Below are positions 8,947-17,975 of a stretch of DNA of 64,000 nt, one piece after another. A program made the position numbers and the translations under genes. Source of the DNA: an uncultured Nocardioides sp. Its GTDB lineage: Bacteria; Actinomycetota; Actinomycetes; Propionibacteriales; Nocardioidaceae. The stretch is taken from contig NZ_CANKYS010000006.1 in NCBI RefSeq assembly GCF_947488025.1, positions 182,550 through 246,549 of the forward strand, given 5' to 3'. A model generated the notes under the pieces. It saw only the letters and a list, made by a program, of their open reading frames with translations, was not told where the DNA came from and ran no database searches. Each line of letters starts with the position of its first letter. Positions within the stretch are counted from its first letter, which is position 1.

Positions 8947-10956
8947 TCAGATGGTGAGGGGGTCGACCTGGATCCGGACGGGGTCGAGCTTGCGGGCCGA
9001 GCGGACCCGCTGGAGGTCGCCGAGGGAGCGGGAGAGCGCCTCTCCGCTCGAGCGCGGGACGCGGAGCAGCACCCGGTGCTCGTCGTCTGCCGGGACCGGA
9101 CCGAGCACCTCTGCCCCGTCCGGCAGGTCGAGCAGGTGCAGGACGTCGTCGAGGGCGCCGAGGTCGCCGGTGACCGTCGCCAGCCGGGCGGCCGGCGGGA
9201 GGTGCGCCTGGGAACGCTCGTGGGCCTCGCGGCGAGCGAAGCCGGCGGGGTCCCACCGGACCAGCGCCTGCAGCGCGGGGTGCGCCGGGTCGCCCACCGC
9301 CACGACGTGGCCGCCGGGACGCACCAGGACTGCCGCGTTGAACCACCGGCGCAGCGCCTCCTCCGCGACGCGCAGGTCGTCGCGGGCCAGGCTCAGCCAG
9401 GTGTCGAGGACGACGACGGCCGCGTAGCCCTCGTCGGCGACGGGCTCGGCCCCGACGGTGGCGACGACGAGGTCGGCCGACGCACCGACCCGGTCGACCA
9501 CCCGGTCACCGCTGGAGCTGCGGACCGTGGTGCCCGGGAACATCCGGCCCAGCTCCTCGGCCGTGCGGGCCTCCCCGCGTACGGGTGCGCGCAGCCCGTG
9601 ACCACCGCAGGTCGGGCATGCCCACGCCCGCTCGACGTGGCCGCACCACCGGCAGTGCGGCGGCACCGCAGGACCGTCGACGACCAGGGGTCCGGTGCAC
9701 ACCGGGCACCGGGCGGGCGAACGGCAGGTGTCGCACGCCAGCGAGGCGGCGTAGCCGGCGCGGGGGGTCTGCACGAGCACCGGCCCGGTCGCGAGGCCGT
9801 GGCGGATGGCGTCGTACGCGGCGCGCGGCACGCGGGTGCCGACGGAGCGGTCCTCGGCCGGCACCACCTCGACGCGGGCCCGGCGGCGCAGCACCTCGCG
9901 GGGAACGGCCAGCTCGTGCGCCCAGCCGGTGGTGACGAGCTGCTGGGCCTCGGGGGTGCGGGCCACGCCGCCGAGGAGCGCCGCCGTGCCCTGCTGCCCG
10001 GCCCGCAGGAGGAGCACCTCGCGGGTGTGCGGGTAGGGAGCCCGGGGCTCGGCGTGGAGGTCGTCGCCGTCGTCCCACAGCACGACGAGCCCGAGGTCGT
10101 GCACCGGTGCGAAGGCGGCCGATCGAGTGCCGACGACGATGCGCCGCGCCCCGCGGGAGACGGCGAGGAAGTCGCGGTAGCGCGCGGCCGGGCCCCCGTC
10201 GGCGGTCAGGCACACGTGGTGCCCCTCCCCCAGCAGGTGCGACAGGGCGGCGTCGACCCGGGCGACGTCGCGCCGGTCGGGCACGCAGACCAGCGCACCC
10301 CGCCCCGAGGCGTACGTCGTCGCGACCGCCTCCGCGACCATGGCGGGCCAGTCGTCCCCGGGTGCGGCCGCCCAGACCGCCCGTGGTGCCTTCCCGGTCC
10401 CGAGGTGGCCCAGGAACGCGTCGGCGTGTGCGACCTCCGACCAGGCCGTCGGCGTGCCGAGCGCCGGCGCCTCGGGAGCGGGCGTCGAGGCGACCTTTTC
10501 GGTGGCGGCGTGGCGGGGTGGCACGGCCAGCCGCAGCACGTCGGACCGGGCACCGGCGTACCGCCGGGCGAGCGTCTCGCTGAGCTCGACGATCTCGGGT
10601 GCGAGCACCGGCTCGGGGCTCACCACCCGGCGCAGCGGCTGGAGGGTGCCGGTGTGGTCGGTGCTGCCGGCGCGCTCCACGACGTAGCCGTCGACGTCCT
10701 GGCCGGCGAAGCGCACCTTCACCCGGGCCCCCGGGACGGCCGACTCGGCCATCGCGACGGGAACGGCGTAGTCGAACGGGCGGTCGAGGTGGGCGAGCGC
10801 GATGTCGACCAACACCCGGGCGACGGGGTCGGTCTCGGCGGGCTGCCACGCCGCGGCCTTGCGGCGGCGGGTGGCGGCTGCCTTCGCCCGGGCGTCGTCG
10901 ACGGCAGCACGAAGCCCCGGGAGCATCTCTGCTTCCGGGGCTTCGTGGGACGACAT
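8947..10956 (-). CDS. priA: Primosomal protein N' (PriA-like, helicase motifs degenerate), 669 aa
   Basis: PriA recognises abandoned forks and starts replication restart. The N-terminal 3'-DNA-binding domain starts at ARVLVDIALAHLDRPFDYAVP. The zinc-binding module is clear: CDTCRSPARCPVC, then CRWCGHVERAWACPTCGG. The helicase core lacks a Walker A lysine motif (the site reads TGKAPRAVW), and the DEAH position reads LWDDGDD, so ATPase activity is doubtful. Loss of these motifs is common in actinobacterial PriA, so this is a family trait rather than a local defect. It follows metK by 141 bases on the same strand. Confidence 0.88.
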   Translation of the reverse strand: MSSHEAPEAEMLPGLRAAVDDARAKAAATRRRKAAAWQPAETDPVARVLVDIALAHLDRPFDYAVPVAMAESAVPGARVKVRFAGQDVDGYVVERAGSTDHTGTLQPLRRVVSPEPVLAPEIVELSETLARRYAGARSDVLRLAVPPRHAATEKVASTPAPEAPALGTPTAWSEVAHADAFLGHLGTGKAPRAVWAAAPGDDWPAMVAEAVATTYASGRGALVCVPDRRDVARVDAALSHLLGEGHHVCLTADGGPAARYRDFLAVSRGARRIVVGTRSAAFAPVHDLGLVVLWDDGDDLHAEPRAPYPHTREVLLLRAGQQGTAALLGGVARTPEAQQLVTTGWAHELAVPREVLRRRARVEVVPAEDRSVGTRVPRAAYDAIRHGLATGPVLVQTPRAGYAASLACDTCRSPARCPVCTGPLVVDGPAVPPHCRWCGHVERAWACPTCGGHGLRAPVRGEARTAEELGRMFPGTTVRSSSGDRVVDRVGASADLVVATVGAEPVADEGYAAVVVLDTWLSLARDDLRVAEEALRRWFNAAVLVRPGGHVVAVGDPAHPALQALVRWDPAGFARREAHERSQAHLPPAARLATVTGDLGALDDVLHLLDLPDGAEVLGPVPADDEHRVLLRVPRSSGEALSRSLGDLQRVRSARKLDPVRIQVDPLTI

Positions 10957-11048
10957 GCGGCAGATTCTGTCAGCGGGTGCCGACAGCCCGACCTGGTGGG
11001 GAACTCCGACGCCTGGTGGGGGTTGTTTGCCCCTCGAAGTGGCGGACT

Positions 11049-11064
11049 CCCCGCTCGAGCGGGG
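11049..11064. terminator. Perfect 16-bp palindrome between metK and priA
   Basis: CCCCGCTCGAGCGGGG is a perfect palindrome in the 141-base gap between the metK stop (11098) and the priA start. It could be part of an intrinsic terminator, but there is no T-run and no loop, so the role is uncertain. Confidence 0.3.
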
Positions 11065-11097
11065 ACTCTGCGAGAGGGGGGGGCGCCCGCAAGAGGA

Positions 11098-12300
11098 TCA
11101 GATGCCGGCGGCGGCCTTGAGCTTGTCGGCGCGGTCGGTGTTCTCCCAGGTGAACTCGGGGAGCTCGCGGCCGAAGTGGCCGTAGGCCGAGGTCTGGGCG
11201 TAGATCGGGCGGAGCAGGTCGAGGTCGCGGATGATCGCGGCGGGACGGAGGTCGAACACCTCGAGGACGGCGTCCTGGATCTGCTCGTCCGGGACGACGC
11301 CGGTGCCGAAGGTCTCGATGAACACGCCGACGGGGGCGGCCTTGCCGATGGCGTAGGCGACCTGCGCCTCGCAGCGGGTGGCCAGGCCGGCGGCCACGAC
11401 GTTCTTGGCGACCCAGCGCATCGCGTAGGCGGCTGAGCGGTCCACCTTCGAGGGGTCCTTGCCGGAGAAGGCGCCACCGCCGTGGCGGGCCATGCCGCCG
11501 TAGGTGTCGACGATGATCTTGCGGCCGGTGAGCCCGGCGTCGCCCATCGGGCCACCGATCACGAAGGTGCCGGTGGGATTGATGAGCACCCGGTAGCCCT
11601 CCGAGGGCAGGTCGACGTCGGCGAGCACGTAGTCGATGACGTGCTGCTTGATGTCGGCCTCGAGCTGCGCGTGCTCGACGTCGGGGTCGTGCTGGGTCGA
11701 GAGCACGACGGTGTCGATGCGCAGCGGGCGGTCGTTCTCGTCGTACTCGATGGTGACCTGGGTCTTGCCGTCGGGACGGAGGTAGCCGAGCGTGCCGTCC
11801 TTGCGGACCTCGGTCAGGCGCTGGGCGAGCCGCTGGGCGATGGTGATCGGGAGCGGCATCAGCTGCGGGGTGTCGTCGCAGGCGTAGCCGAACATCAGGC
11901 CCTGGTCGCCGGCGCCGCGCTTGTCGAGCTCGTCCTCCGACGACCCGACGCGGGACTCGTGGCCGGCGTCGACACCGGCGGCGATGTCGCTCGACTGGGC
12001 GCCGATCGCGACCTGCACGCCACAGGTCGTGCCGTCGAAGCCCTTGTCCGAGGAGTCGTAGCCGATGTCGAGGATCGCCTTGCGGACGATGTCGGCCACC
12101 GGGGCGTAGGCACCCGTGCGGACCTCACCGGCGACCACGACGAGGCCAGTGGTCAGCAGCGTCTCGACGGCCACCCGGAGGTTGGCCTTGTCGGGGTCCG
12201 CGGCCATCAGGTGGTCGAGGACCGAGTCGCTGATGCGGTCGGCGATCTTGTCTGGGTGACCCTCGGTCACGGACTCGGAGGTAAAGAGGCGTCCAGCCAC
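11098..12300 (-). CDS. metK: S-adenosylmethionine synthetase, 400 aa
   Basis: MetK makes S-adenosylmethionine from methionine and ATP. Motifs are [16 protein letters not shown] near the N-terminus, [12 protein letters not shown] (adenine/methionine site) and [19 protein letters not shown] (phosphate-binding loop). Length is typical. The GTG at 12300 has GAAGAAGCGAG upstream. No SAM riboswitch can fit in the short 71-base gap to coaBC. Confidence 0.97.
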   Translation of the reverse strand: MAGRLFTSESVTEGHPDKIADRISDSVLDHLMAADPDKANLRVAVETLLTTGLVVVAGEVRTGAYAPVADIVRKAILDIGYDSSDKGFDGTTCGVQVAIGAQSSDIAAGVDAGHESRVGSSEDELDKRGAGDQGLMFGYACDDTPQLMPLPITIAQRLAQRLTEVRKDGTLGYLRPDGKTQVTIEYDENDRPLRIDTVVLSTQHDPDVEHAQLEADIKQHVIDYVLADVDLPSEGYRVLINPTGTFVIGGPMGDAGLTGRKIIVDTYGGMARHGGGAFSGKDPSKVDRSAAYAMRWVAKNVVAAGLATRCEAQVAYAIGKAAPVGVFIETFGTGVVPDEQIQDAVLEVFDLRPAAIIRDLDLLRPIYAQTSAYGHFGRELPEFTWENTDRADKLKAAAGI

Positions 12301-12371
12301 GTCGTCACTCGCTTCTTCTGTCGAACGGTTCGGTCAAACGTACCTGCTGACCAGCATCCGGGACGCGTGTC

Positions 12372-13589
12372 TCACCCGACGAATCGCCGGGCGACCTCGT
12401 CCCAGATGACGTGGGCGAGCACGGTCTTGGACCCGCGCGGCACGTCCACGGTCGCACCGTCGGCGGCCAGGACGACAGCCTCGTTGTCGGCGCTGCCGAA
12501 GACCGCGCCCCCGCTGACGTCGTTGACGACGAGGAGGTCGCAGCCCTTGCGGGCGAGCTTGGCCCGCCCGAGGTCGAGCACCGTGCCGGTGGCGTCACCG
12601 GTCTCGGCGGCGAAGCCCACGATGACGGCGTCGTCGCGGGCCCGGTCGTGGGAGATCTCGGCCAGGATGTCGGGGTTCTGCGTCAGCTCGATGGCCGGCG
12701 CCGACCCGTCGTCGGCCTTCTTGATCTTGGCCTCGCTCACCCCGGTGGGACGGAAGTCGGCAGGGGCTGCGGCCATCACGACCGCGTCCGCCGTGGCGGT
12801 CGCGGCGACCACGGCCTCGCGCAGCTGCGCGGTCGTCTCGACGCGTACGACGTTCACGCCGGCCGGGTCGGGCAGCGTCACGTTGGCGCTCACGAGGGTG
12901 ACGTGGGCGCCCCGGGAGGCCGCCGCCCGGGCGAGGGCGTAGCCCTGCAGCCCCGAGGACCGGTTGCCGAGGAACCGGACCGGGTCGAGGTACTCCCGGG
13001 TGCCGCCGGCCGAGACGACCACCTTGCGCCCGGCGAGGTCCTGCGCGGCGTCGGCGCCGCGGTCGAGCAGCCCGCGCACGAGCTCGAAGATCTCGGCGGG
13101 CTCGGGCAGGCGACCCTTGCCGGTGTCGGCGCCGGTGAGCCGGCCGACGGCGGGCTCGATGACGACCACGCCGCGCTCGCGCAGGGTGGCGACGTTGGCC
13201 TGGGTCGCGGGGTGCTCCCACATCTCGGTGTGCATCGCCGGTGCGAGGACGACCGGGCACCGGGCGGTGAGGAGGGTGTTGGTGAGCAGGTCGTCGGCCA
13301 GGCCGTGGGCCGCACGGGCCAGCAGGTCGGCGGTCGCCGGCGCGACCACGACCACGTGGGCCTGCTGGCCGATGTGGACGTGGGGCACGGCGTGGACGTC
13401 GGTCCACACGTCGGTGGCGACGGGCTTGCCCGACAGGGCCGACCAGGTCGGCGCGCCGACGAACTGCAGGGCCGAGGCCGTGGGCACGACGGTGACGTCG
13501 TGCCCCGACTCGGTGAACCGGCGCAGCAGCTCGCAGGCCTTGTAGGCCGCGATCCCGCCGGAGACCCCCAGGACCACCTTGATGGTCAC
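12372..13589 (-). CDS. coaBC: Bifunctional phosphopantothenoylcysteine decarboxylase/synthase, 405 aa
   Basis: Two steps of coenzyme A synthesis in one protein. The N-terminal flavin-dependent decarboxylase (about 1-190) starts VVLGVSGGIAAYKACELLR and has the active-site region PAMHTEMWEHPATQ. The C-terminal CTP-dependent synthase (about 200-405) has VVSAGGTREYLDPVRFLGN, AAPADFRP and the KIKK motif. Length is normal. It lies 13 bases after rpoZ in the gmk-rpoZ-coaBC-metK-priA order common in actinobacteria. Confidence 0.96.
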   Translation of the reverse strand: MTIKVVLGVSGGIAAYKACELLRRFTESGHDVTVVPTASALQFVGAPTWSALSGKPVATDVWTDVHAVPHVHIGQQAHVVVVAPATADLLARAAHGLADDLLTNTLLTARCPVVLAPAMHTEMWEHPATQANVATLRERGVVVIEPAVGRLTGADTGKGRLPEPAEIFELVRGLLDRGADAAQDLAGRKVVVSAGGTREYLDPVRFLGNRSSGLQGYALARAAASRGAHVTLVSANVTLPDPAGVNVVRVETTAQLREAVVAATATADAVVMAAAPADFRPTGVSEAKIKKADDGSAPAIELTQNPDILAEISHDRARDDAVIVGFAAETGDATGTVLDLGRAKLARKGCDLLVVNDVSGGAVFGSADNEAVVLAADGATVDVPRGSKTVLAHVIWDEVARRFVG

Positions 13590-13602
13590 CAGGAGGCTCG
13601 CG

Positions 13603-13914
13603 TCACTCCGTGGCGTCGCCGGCAGCGGCCTCAGCGGCAGCGGCCTCGGCGGCGGGGTCGATGTCCTCGCAGGTCAGGAGGTCGTCGTTGATCTCGCGGA
13701 GCGCGATCGAGAGCGGCTTCTCCTGGACGTGGGTGTCCACGAGCGGGCCGACGTACTCCAGCAGGCCCTCGCCGAGCTGGGAGTAGTAGGCGTTGATCTG
13801 GCGGGCACGCTGGGCGCTGTAGAGCACCAGCTTGTACTTGCTGTCGGTCTTGGTGAGCAGGTCGTCGATCGAGGGGTTGGTCACGCCCTCGGCGGCGATG
13901 GTGGGAGAAGCCAC
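13603..13914 (-). CDS. rpoZ: RNA polymerase omega subunit, 103 aa
   Basis: Omega stabilises assembly of beta' into RNA polymerase. Typical features are [17 protein letters not shown], the [11 protein letters not shown] helix and [11 protein letters not shown]. The Ala/Glu-rich C-terminal tail is usual in this group. It follows gmk by 15 bases. Confidence 0.95.
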   Translation of the reverse strand: MASPTIAAEGVTNPSIDDLLTKTDSKYKLVLYSAQRARQINAYYSQLGEGLLEYVGPLVDTHVQEKPLSIALREINDDLLTCEDIDPAAEAAAAEAAAGDATE

Positions 13915-13929
13915 GGTGTGGGTGCCTCG

Positions 13930-14514
13930 CTAGTCAGATGCGGATGGAGCAGGTCCAACCATCAAGGCTACCAACTCGTCAGCAGCGGCGTGAACTTCGT
14001 GGTTCACGATGGTGACGTCGAACTCGCTCTCGGCCGCCAGCTCCGCGCGGGCGGTCTCGAGCCGACGCTCCCGCTCGGCCTCGGTCTCGGTGCCGCGACC
14101 GACGAGACGGCGTACGAGCTCCTCCCACGACGGCGGCTTGAGGAAGACGAACAGCGCCTCCGGCATCGTCTCCCGCACCTGCCGGGCGCCCTGCAGGTCG
14201 ATCTCGAGCATCGCGGGGTGCCCGGAGGCCAGGGCGAGGTCGACCGGGCCGCGAGGCGTGCCGTAGCGGGCGGCCTTGTGGACCACCGCCCACTCGAGCA
14301 GGTCGCCCTTGTCGATCATCGCGTCGAACTCCTCGTCGGAGACGAACCAGTAGTGCACGCCGTTCTCCTCGCCGGGGCGGGGCGCGCGCGTCGTGGCGGA
14401 CACGGAGATCCACACCTCGGGGTGAGTCTCACGCACGGCCGCGGCGACCGTGCCCTTGCCCACGGCCGTGGGTCCGGCGAGGACGATCAGTCGGGAACGG
14501 GCGGAGTCGGTCAC
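13930..14514 (-). CDS. gmk: Guanylate kinase, 194 aa
   Basis: Gmk converts GMP to GDP. The P-loop is [11 protein letters not shown], where a serine or glycine is more usual than the alanine-valine seen. The GMP-binding region [19 protein letters not shown] is intact, as is the lid arginine segment [10 protein letters not shown]. The GTG at 14514 overlaps the mihF stop as GTGA, so the two are coupled. Confidence 0.95.
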   Translation of the reverse strand: MTDSARSRLIVLAGPTAVGKGTVAAAVRETHPEVWISVSATTRAPRPGEENGVHYWFVSDEEFDAMIDKGDLLEWAVVHKAARYGTPRGPVDLALASGHPAMLEIDLQGARQVRETMPEALFVFLKPPSWEELVRRLVGRGTETEAERERRLETARAELAAESEFDVTIVNHEVHAAADELVALMVGPAPSASD

Positions 14515-14834
14515 GAGGCGTCGGGGCCGAACTCACGCTCGAGCGCAGCGACCTGCTTGACGCCCAGGCCGCGCACCCGGCGGCTCTCGGCGATGCCGAG
14601 GCGCTCCATCACCTGGCGGGCCCGCACGCGGCCGAGGCCGGGCACCGACTGCAGGAGCTCGACGACGCGCATCTTGCCGATGACCTCGTTGGTCTGGCCC
14701 TCACGGAGCACGTCGACGATCGAGCCGCCCGAGTTCTTGAGGCGGTTCTTCACCTCGGCCCGCTCGCGTCGGGAGGCCGCAGCCTTGTCGAGGGCTGCCT
14801 GGCGCTGCTCGGGCGTCAGAGGGGGCAAGGCCAC
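14511..14834 (-). CDS. mihF: Actinobacterial integration host factor MihF, 107 aa
   Basis: MihF is a nucleoid-associated DNA-binding protein needed by actinobacteria, unrelated to proteobacterial IHF. It reads [18 protein letters not shown], then the helix-two-turn-helix-like [18 protein letters not shown]. The GTG at 14834 is chosen because AGAAGGA lies about 10 bases upstream and MihF proteins start here; a start 51 codons further upstream would add unrelated residues. It leads mihF-gmk-rpoZ-coaBC. A possible -10, TAGATT, lies about 90 bases upstream in the 171-base gap, which otherwise shows nothing. Confidence 0.92.
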   Translation of the reverse strand: MALPPLTPEQRQAALDKAAASRRERAEVKNRLKNSGGSIVDVLREGQTNEVIGKMRVVELLQSVPGLGRVRARQVMERLGIAESRRVRGLGVKQVAALEREFGPDAS

Positions 14835-15005
14835 GAAAGCGATCCTTCTGGGGTCGGACGTGCGGGGTGCATGGTGCAGGAACAAGAGGCGTCGGACGGG
14901 GATCCGGGCGGTGCGGGTCAATCTAGTCAGGTCGCGTCGGGGCAGGCAATCGAGCCCGCGCGATTGCTCGGACGAGGTGACGTGCACGACACCCCCGGGC
15001 CGTCG

Positions 15006-15452
15006 CTACCTCGACAGCGGCGTCCCGCACACGTCGAGCGCGTGCTGCTCCACCTCGGTCATCGCCTCGACGGTGCCCGGCGAGCCGACCGCGCGGGCAG
15101 CCGCCTCGATCTCCTCACGGGCGTCGGCGGCCAGGCCTGCCGGCGGCTCGTCGGCGGTGTACGTCGACGGGTCGACGTCGTGCGCGGCGAGCACCTCCTC
15201 GAGCGCGCGCAACGGCTCCACGACCGCCGCCCAGTCGTCGGCGATGTCGCGTGGGGCCAGCTCGGCCAGCTGCTCGTAGTCGTCGAGGGCGTCGAACACG
15301 GCTCCGGCGTCCTCCGACGCCGCGACCTCGCTGAGCGCGGCCTGGTGCGCCTCGACCGCCTCGCAGTAGTCGGCCTGCGGGTCGCCCGAGCAGCCGCTCA
15401 GCGCCACGCTGGCCACGCAGACCAGCAGGACCGCCGGGGCGAGGAGCTTCAC
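15006..15452 (-). CDS. Putative lipoprotein, 148 aa
   Basis: The N-terminus MKLLAPAVLLVCVASVALSGC is a lipoprotein signal peptide with lipobox LSGC, so Cys21 should be lipidated. The mature part is acidic and helical with two further cysteines (DYCEAV and LDVCGTP), which could form a disulfide. I recognise no family. The GTG at 15452 overlaps the pyrF stop (GTGA), so it is the last gene of the carA-pyrF run. Confidence 0.75.
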   Translation of the reverse strand: MKLLAPAVLLVCVASVALSGCSGDPQADYCEAVEAHQAALSEVAASEDAGAVFDALDDYEQLAELAPRDIADDWAAVVEPLRALEEVLAAHDVDPSTYTADEPPAGLAADAREEIEAAARAVGSPGTVEAMTEVEQHALDVCGTPLSR

Positions 15453-16273
15453 GCCCCCAAGCCTCGCACGGCGTCGTTGCCGCGCAGGGCGGCGTCACGC
15501 AGCGCGCCGACGTCGGGTCCGGCGCGCAGCACGTCGCGCGACGAGCTCGGGAGCGCCCACCGCGCGGCGGCTCCGAAGATGCGCGTCAGGTCGTCGACGG
15601 TGCCGCCCTGGGCGCCGAAGCCGGGCACCAGCAGGGGGCCGTTGATGTCGAGGTCCTCGTCGGTGTCGCCGATGGTGGCGCCGACGACCGCCCCGAACGA
15701 GCCGACGGGCGAGGCCCCGGCGTTGGCAGCGCGCAGGTGTGCCAGCACCGTGCCGGCCACGGTGGCGTCGCCGGTGCGCGCGTGCTGCACCTCCGGTCCC
15801 TCCTTGTTGGAGGTCAGCGCGAGGACGAACAGGCCGCCGCCGTGGCGACGGCAGGCCTCGAGCATCGGGTCGAGCGAGCCGAAGCCCAGGTAGGGGCTCG
15901 CGGTGACGGCGTCACAGCCGAGCGGCGAGGTGGGGTCGAGGTAGGCGTCGGCGTAGGCCTGGCTGGTCGAGCCGATGTCGCCACGCTTGGCGTCCATCAG
16001 CACCAGGGCCCCGGCCGCACGGGACTCCGCGACGACCCGCTCGAGGACCGCGACGCCGCGGCTGCCGAAGCGCTCGTAGAACGCGCTCTGCGGCTTGACG
16101 ACCCCGACGACGGGGGCGACCGCCTCCACCACGGTGAGGGCGAACCGCTCCAGGGAGGCGACGTCGTCGCCGAGGCCCCACTCGTGCAGGAGCGCGGCGT
16201 GCGGGTCGATGCCGACGCAGAATCGTCCGCGCTCCTCGATCGCGTGGGCCAGGCGGGTGCCGAACGGCGTCAT
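15449..16273 (-). CDS. pyrF: Orotidine 5'-phosphate decarboxylase (type 2), 274 aa
   Basis: Catalyses the last step to UMP. The catalytic charged tetrad sits in LMDAKRGDIGSTSQAYA, the type 2 (actinobacterial) form. Other expected parts are FCVGIDPH near the start, VVKPQSAFYE and LVPGFGAQGG for the phosphate loop. The ATG at 16273 overlaps the stop of the upstream dehydrogenase-like gene (ATGA). A longer in-frame reading upstream runs through that neighbouring gene and is not protein-like. Confidence 0.95.
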   Translation of the reverse strand: MTPFGTRLAHAIEERGRFCVGIDPHAALLHEWGLGDDVASLERFALTVVEAVAPVVGVVKPQSAFYERFGSRGVAVLERVVAESRAAGALVLMDAKRGDIGSTSQAYADAYLDPTSPLGCDAVTASPYLGFGSLDPMLEACRRHGGGLFVLALTSNKEGPEVQHARTGDATVAGTVLAHLRAANAGASPVGSFGAVVGATIGDTDEDLDINGPLLVPGFGAQGGTVDDLTRIFGAAARWALPSSSRDVLRAGPDVGALRDAALRGNDAVRGLGA

Positions 16274-17133
16274 CGGTTCTCCTCGGGAGGGGCGGGGCGG
16301 GAGTCGTTGCGGGGACCGGGCGCGAGGGCCGCCCGCAGCCGGGCGACCGTGGTCGGGTCGTGGAGCAGGGCGGTGCCGACCTGTACGGCGTCGGCGCCGG
16401 CGTCGAGGTAGGCGTTGGCCGACCGGACGTCGTGGACGCCGCCGCACCCGATGGTGGGGACGTCGGGCAGGGCGCGGTGCACCTCGGCGACGCACCGCAG
16501 GGCGACCGGTGCGATGGCCGGCCCGCTGAGGCCGCCGGCCCGCCCGTCGGGGAAGGCGGCGGGTACGGCGTTGCCGATCACGACCGCGGTGGCACCGGCC
16601 TCGTGGCACGAGCGGGCGCCCTCGACGATGCGGGACACGTCGGGGCGCAGCTTGGCGAGCACGGGCCGGTCGGAGGGGAACTCGCGGCGCACGGCAGCGA
16701 TGACGCTGGCCGAGTGGTAGGGCTCGCGCACCTCGAAGAGGCCGGCACCCACCTCGTCGGGCGCTCCGACGTTGACCTCGAGCCCGGCGACGCCGGGCGC
16801 GCGGCTGAGGCGGCGGGCGAGGTCGGCGTACTCCCCCATCGTCGAGCCGGCGATGGACACGAAGACGCGGGCACCTGCCCGCACCAGCCAGGGCAGCTCG
16901 GTCGCGAGGAAGTGCTCGAGCCCGGGGTTGGGCAGGCCGACGGCGTTGACCAGCCCGCCGGGCACCTCCGCGACGCGCGGCCCGGGGCCGCCGGCGCGGG
17001 CGTCGAGGGTGATCGAGCGGGTGACGAGGTCGAGGCCGACGAGGCCGTCCGGACCGGCGTAGGGCTCGAGCTCGCGCCCGGTGCCGCCACACCCGGCTGC
17101 GACCATCACGGGCCCCGGCAGGTCGGCGCTCAC
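16270..17133 (-). CDS. Class 1B dihydroorotate dehydrogenase-like protein lacking the catalytic Cys, 287 aa
   Basis: The fold is that of the PyrD catalytic subunit of class 1B (NAD-linked) dihydroorotate dehydrogenase. Conserved pieces are PRVAEVPGGLVNAVGLPNPGLE, read in two parts around residues 48-65, RPVLAKLRPDV, and the FMN-phosphate motif AGGLSGPAIAPVA. Where class 1B enzymes have NISCPN with the catalytic base cysteine, this reads NVGAPD, so Cys is Ala. The FMN-contacting lysine of VKATT reads TRSIT. It may be inactive or changed in function. The GTG at 17133 overlaps the pyrK-like stop and its own stop overlaps pyrF. An intact class 2 pyrD lies two genes upstream. Confidence 0.78.
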   Translation of the reverse strand: MSADLPGPVMVAAGCGGTGRELEPYAGPDGLVGLDLVTRSITLDARAGGPGPRVAEVPGGLVNAVGLPNPGLEHFLATELPWLVRAGARVFVSIAGSTMGEYADLARRLSRAPGVAGLEVNVGAPDEVGAGLFEVREPYHSASVIAAVRREFPSDRPVLAKLRPDVSRIVEGARSCHEAGATAVVIGNAVPAAFPDGRAGGLSGPAIAPVALRCVAEVHRALPDVPTIGCGGVHDVRSANAYLDAGADAVQVGTALLHDPTTVARLRAALAPGPRNDSRPAPPEENR

Positions 17134-17975
17134 CGGTCGTCTCCCAGGGCGTCCCACCGGACCCGGTCGCCGCGGAGGACGGGGCCCTCGGCGCATGCGC
17201 GGACGACGCGCTCGACACCGTCCTCGCCGACGACGGGCAGCGGGCACCCGTGGCACAGGCCGGTGCCGCACGGGGTCGGCGTCTCGACCGCGACCTGGCT
17301 CCACGCACCGGCGCGCTCGGCGGCCCCTGCCGCGCTGCGGAGCACGGCGTGCGGTCCGGCGGCGTAGACGACGTCGGCGTCGCTGCGACGGACGAGGTCG
17401 TCGACGTGGTCGGCGACGGTGCCGCGCTGGCCGACCGAGCCGTCGGCGGTGAGGACGGTGACCGAGCGGGCCGAGCGGCGCGCCTCGAGCGCGGACAGCA
17501 GGCGCGCCTCGTCGGGTGCGGAGACGACGAGCGAGACGGCGCACCCGCGCTCACGGAGCCGTTCGGCGAGCGGGAAGAGCGGGGCCGCGGCGTAGCCCTC
17601 CCCGACGAGCAGGCACGACACCGCGTCCTTGGGCAGGGCGAAGGGCCGGCCGAGCGGACCGGTGATCGCGATCCGGGCGCCGACGGGCTGGGCTGCGAGC
17701 CACGCGGTGCCGCTCCCCCGGGCCTCGACGACGACGTCGAGCGTGGGACCGAACGCGCTGGAGGCCCTGACCCGGTGCACCCACAGCGCCCGCCGCGCGA
17801 CGTGCCCGGCGACGGTGACCGCGACGAAGTTGCCCGCGCGGAACCGCTCGGGGACGCCCGGCGCGGTGAGGGTCAGGTGGCGGTAGCCGCCGACGCGCTT
17901 GGTGGCGACGACCTCGCCGTCGACGTGCACGCTGGGGTGGACGCTCCCCCGGGCCGGTCCCCGCTCGTCAGGCAT
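17130..17975 (-). CDS. PyrK-like dihydroorotate dehydrogenase electron-transfer subunit, 281 aa
   Basis: PyrK couples class 1B dihydroorotate dehydrogenase to NAD through FAD and a 2Fe-2S cluster. The N-terminal FAD domain starts after about 20 residues. The usual FAD motif RxYS/RPFSI appears as RRALWVHRV, with the Ser replaced by Trp. The NAD-side domain has [17 protein letters not shown]. The C-terminal cluster cysteines are present in [10 protein letters not shown] and RACAEGP. The ATG at 17975 overlaps the pyrD stop by 8 bases; a further upstream start would add 28 Cys/Arg-rich residues. Together with the next gene it forms a class 1B-like pair. Confidence 0.78.
   Translation of the reverse strand: MPDERGPARGSVHPSVHVDGEVVATKRVGGYRHLTLTAPGVPERFRAGNFVAVTVAGHVARRALWVHRVRASSAFGPTLDVVVEARGSGTAWLAAQPVGARIAITGPLGRPFALPKDAVSCLLVGEGYAAAPLFPLAERLRERGCAVSLVVSAPDEARLLSALEARRSARSVTVLTADGSVGQRGTVADHVDDLVRRSDADVVYAAGPHAVLRSAAGAAERAGAWSQVAVETPTPCGTGLCHGCPLPVVGEDGVERVVRACAEGPVLRGDRVRWDALGDDR

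Noticed and set aside
9076..11436. Very long plus-strand open frame opposite priA and metK
   Set aside because: It reads as Gly/Arg/Val/Asp-rich antisense sequence with no domain, caused by high GC. priA and metK on the minus strand have clear motifs.
12301..12371. SAM riboswitch before metK
   Set aside because: The gap is only 71 bases and shows no matching conserved core or pseudoknot-like pairing.
15449..17554. A single 700-codon minus-strand frame ending with pyrF
   Set aside because: Only the last 274 codons are protein-like (PyrF). The rest runs through the pyrD1B-like and pyrK-like genes in the wrong frame.
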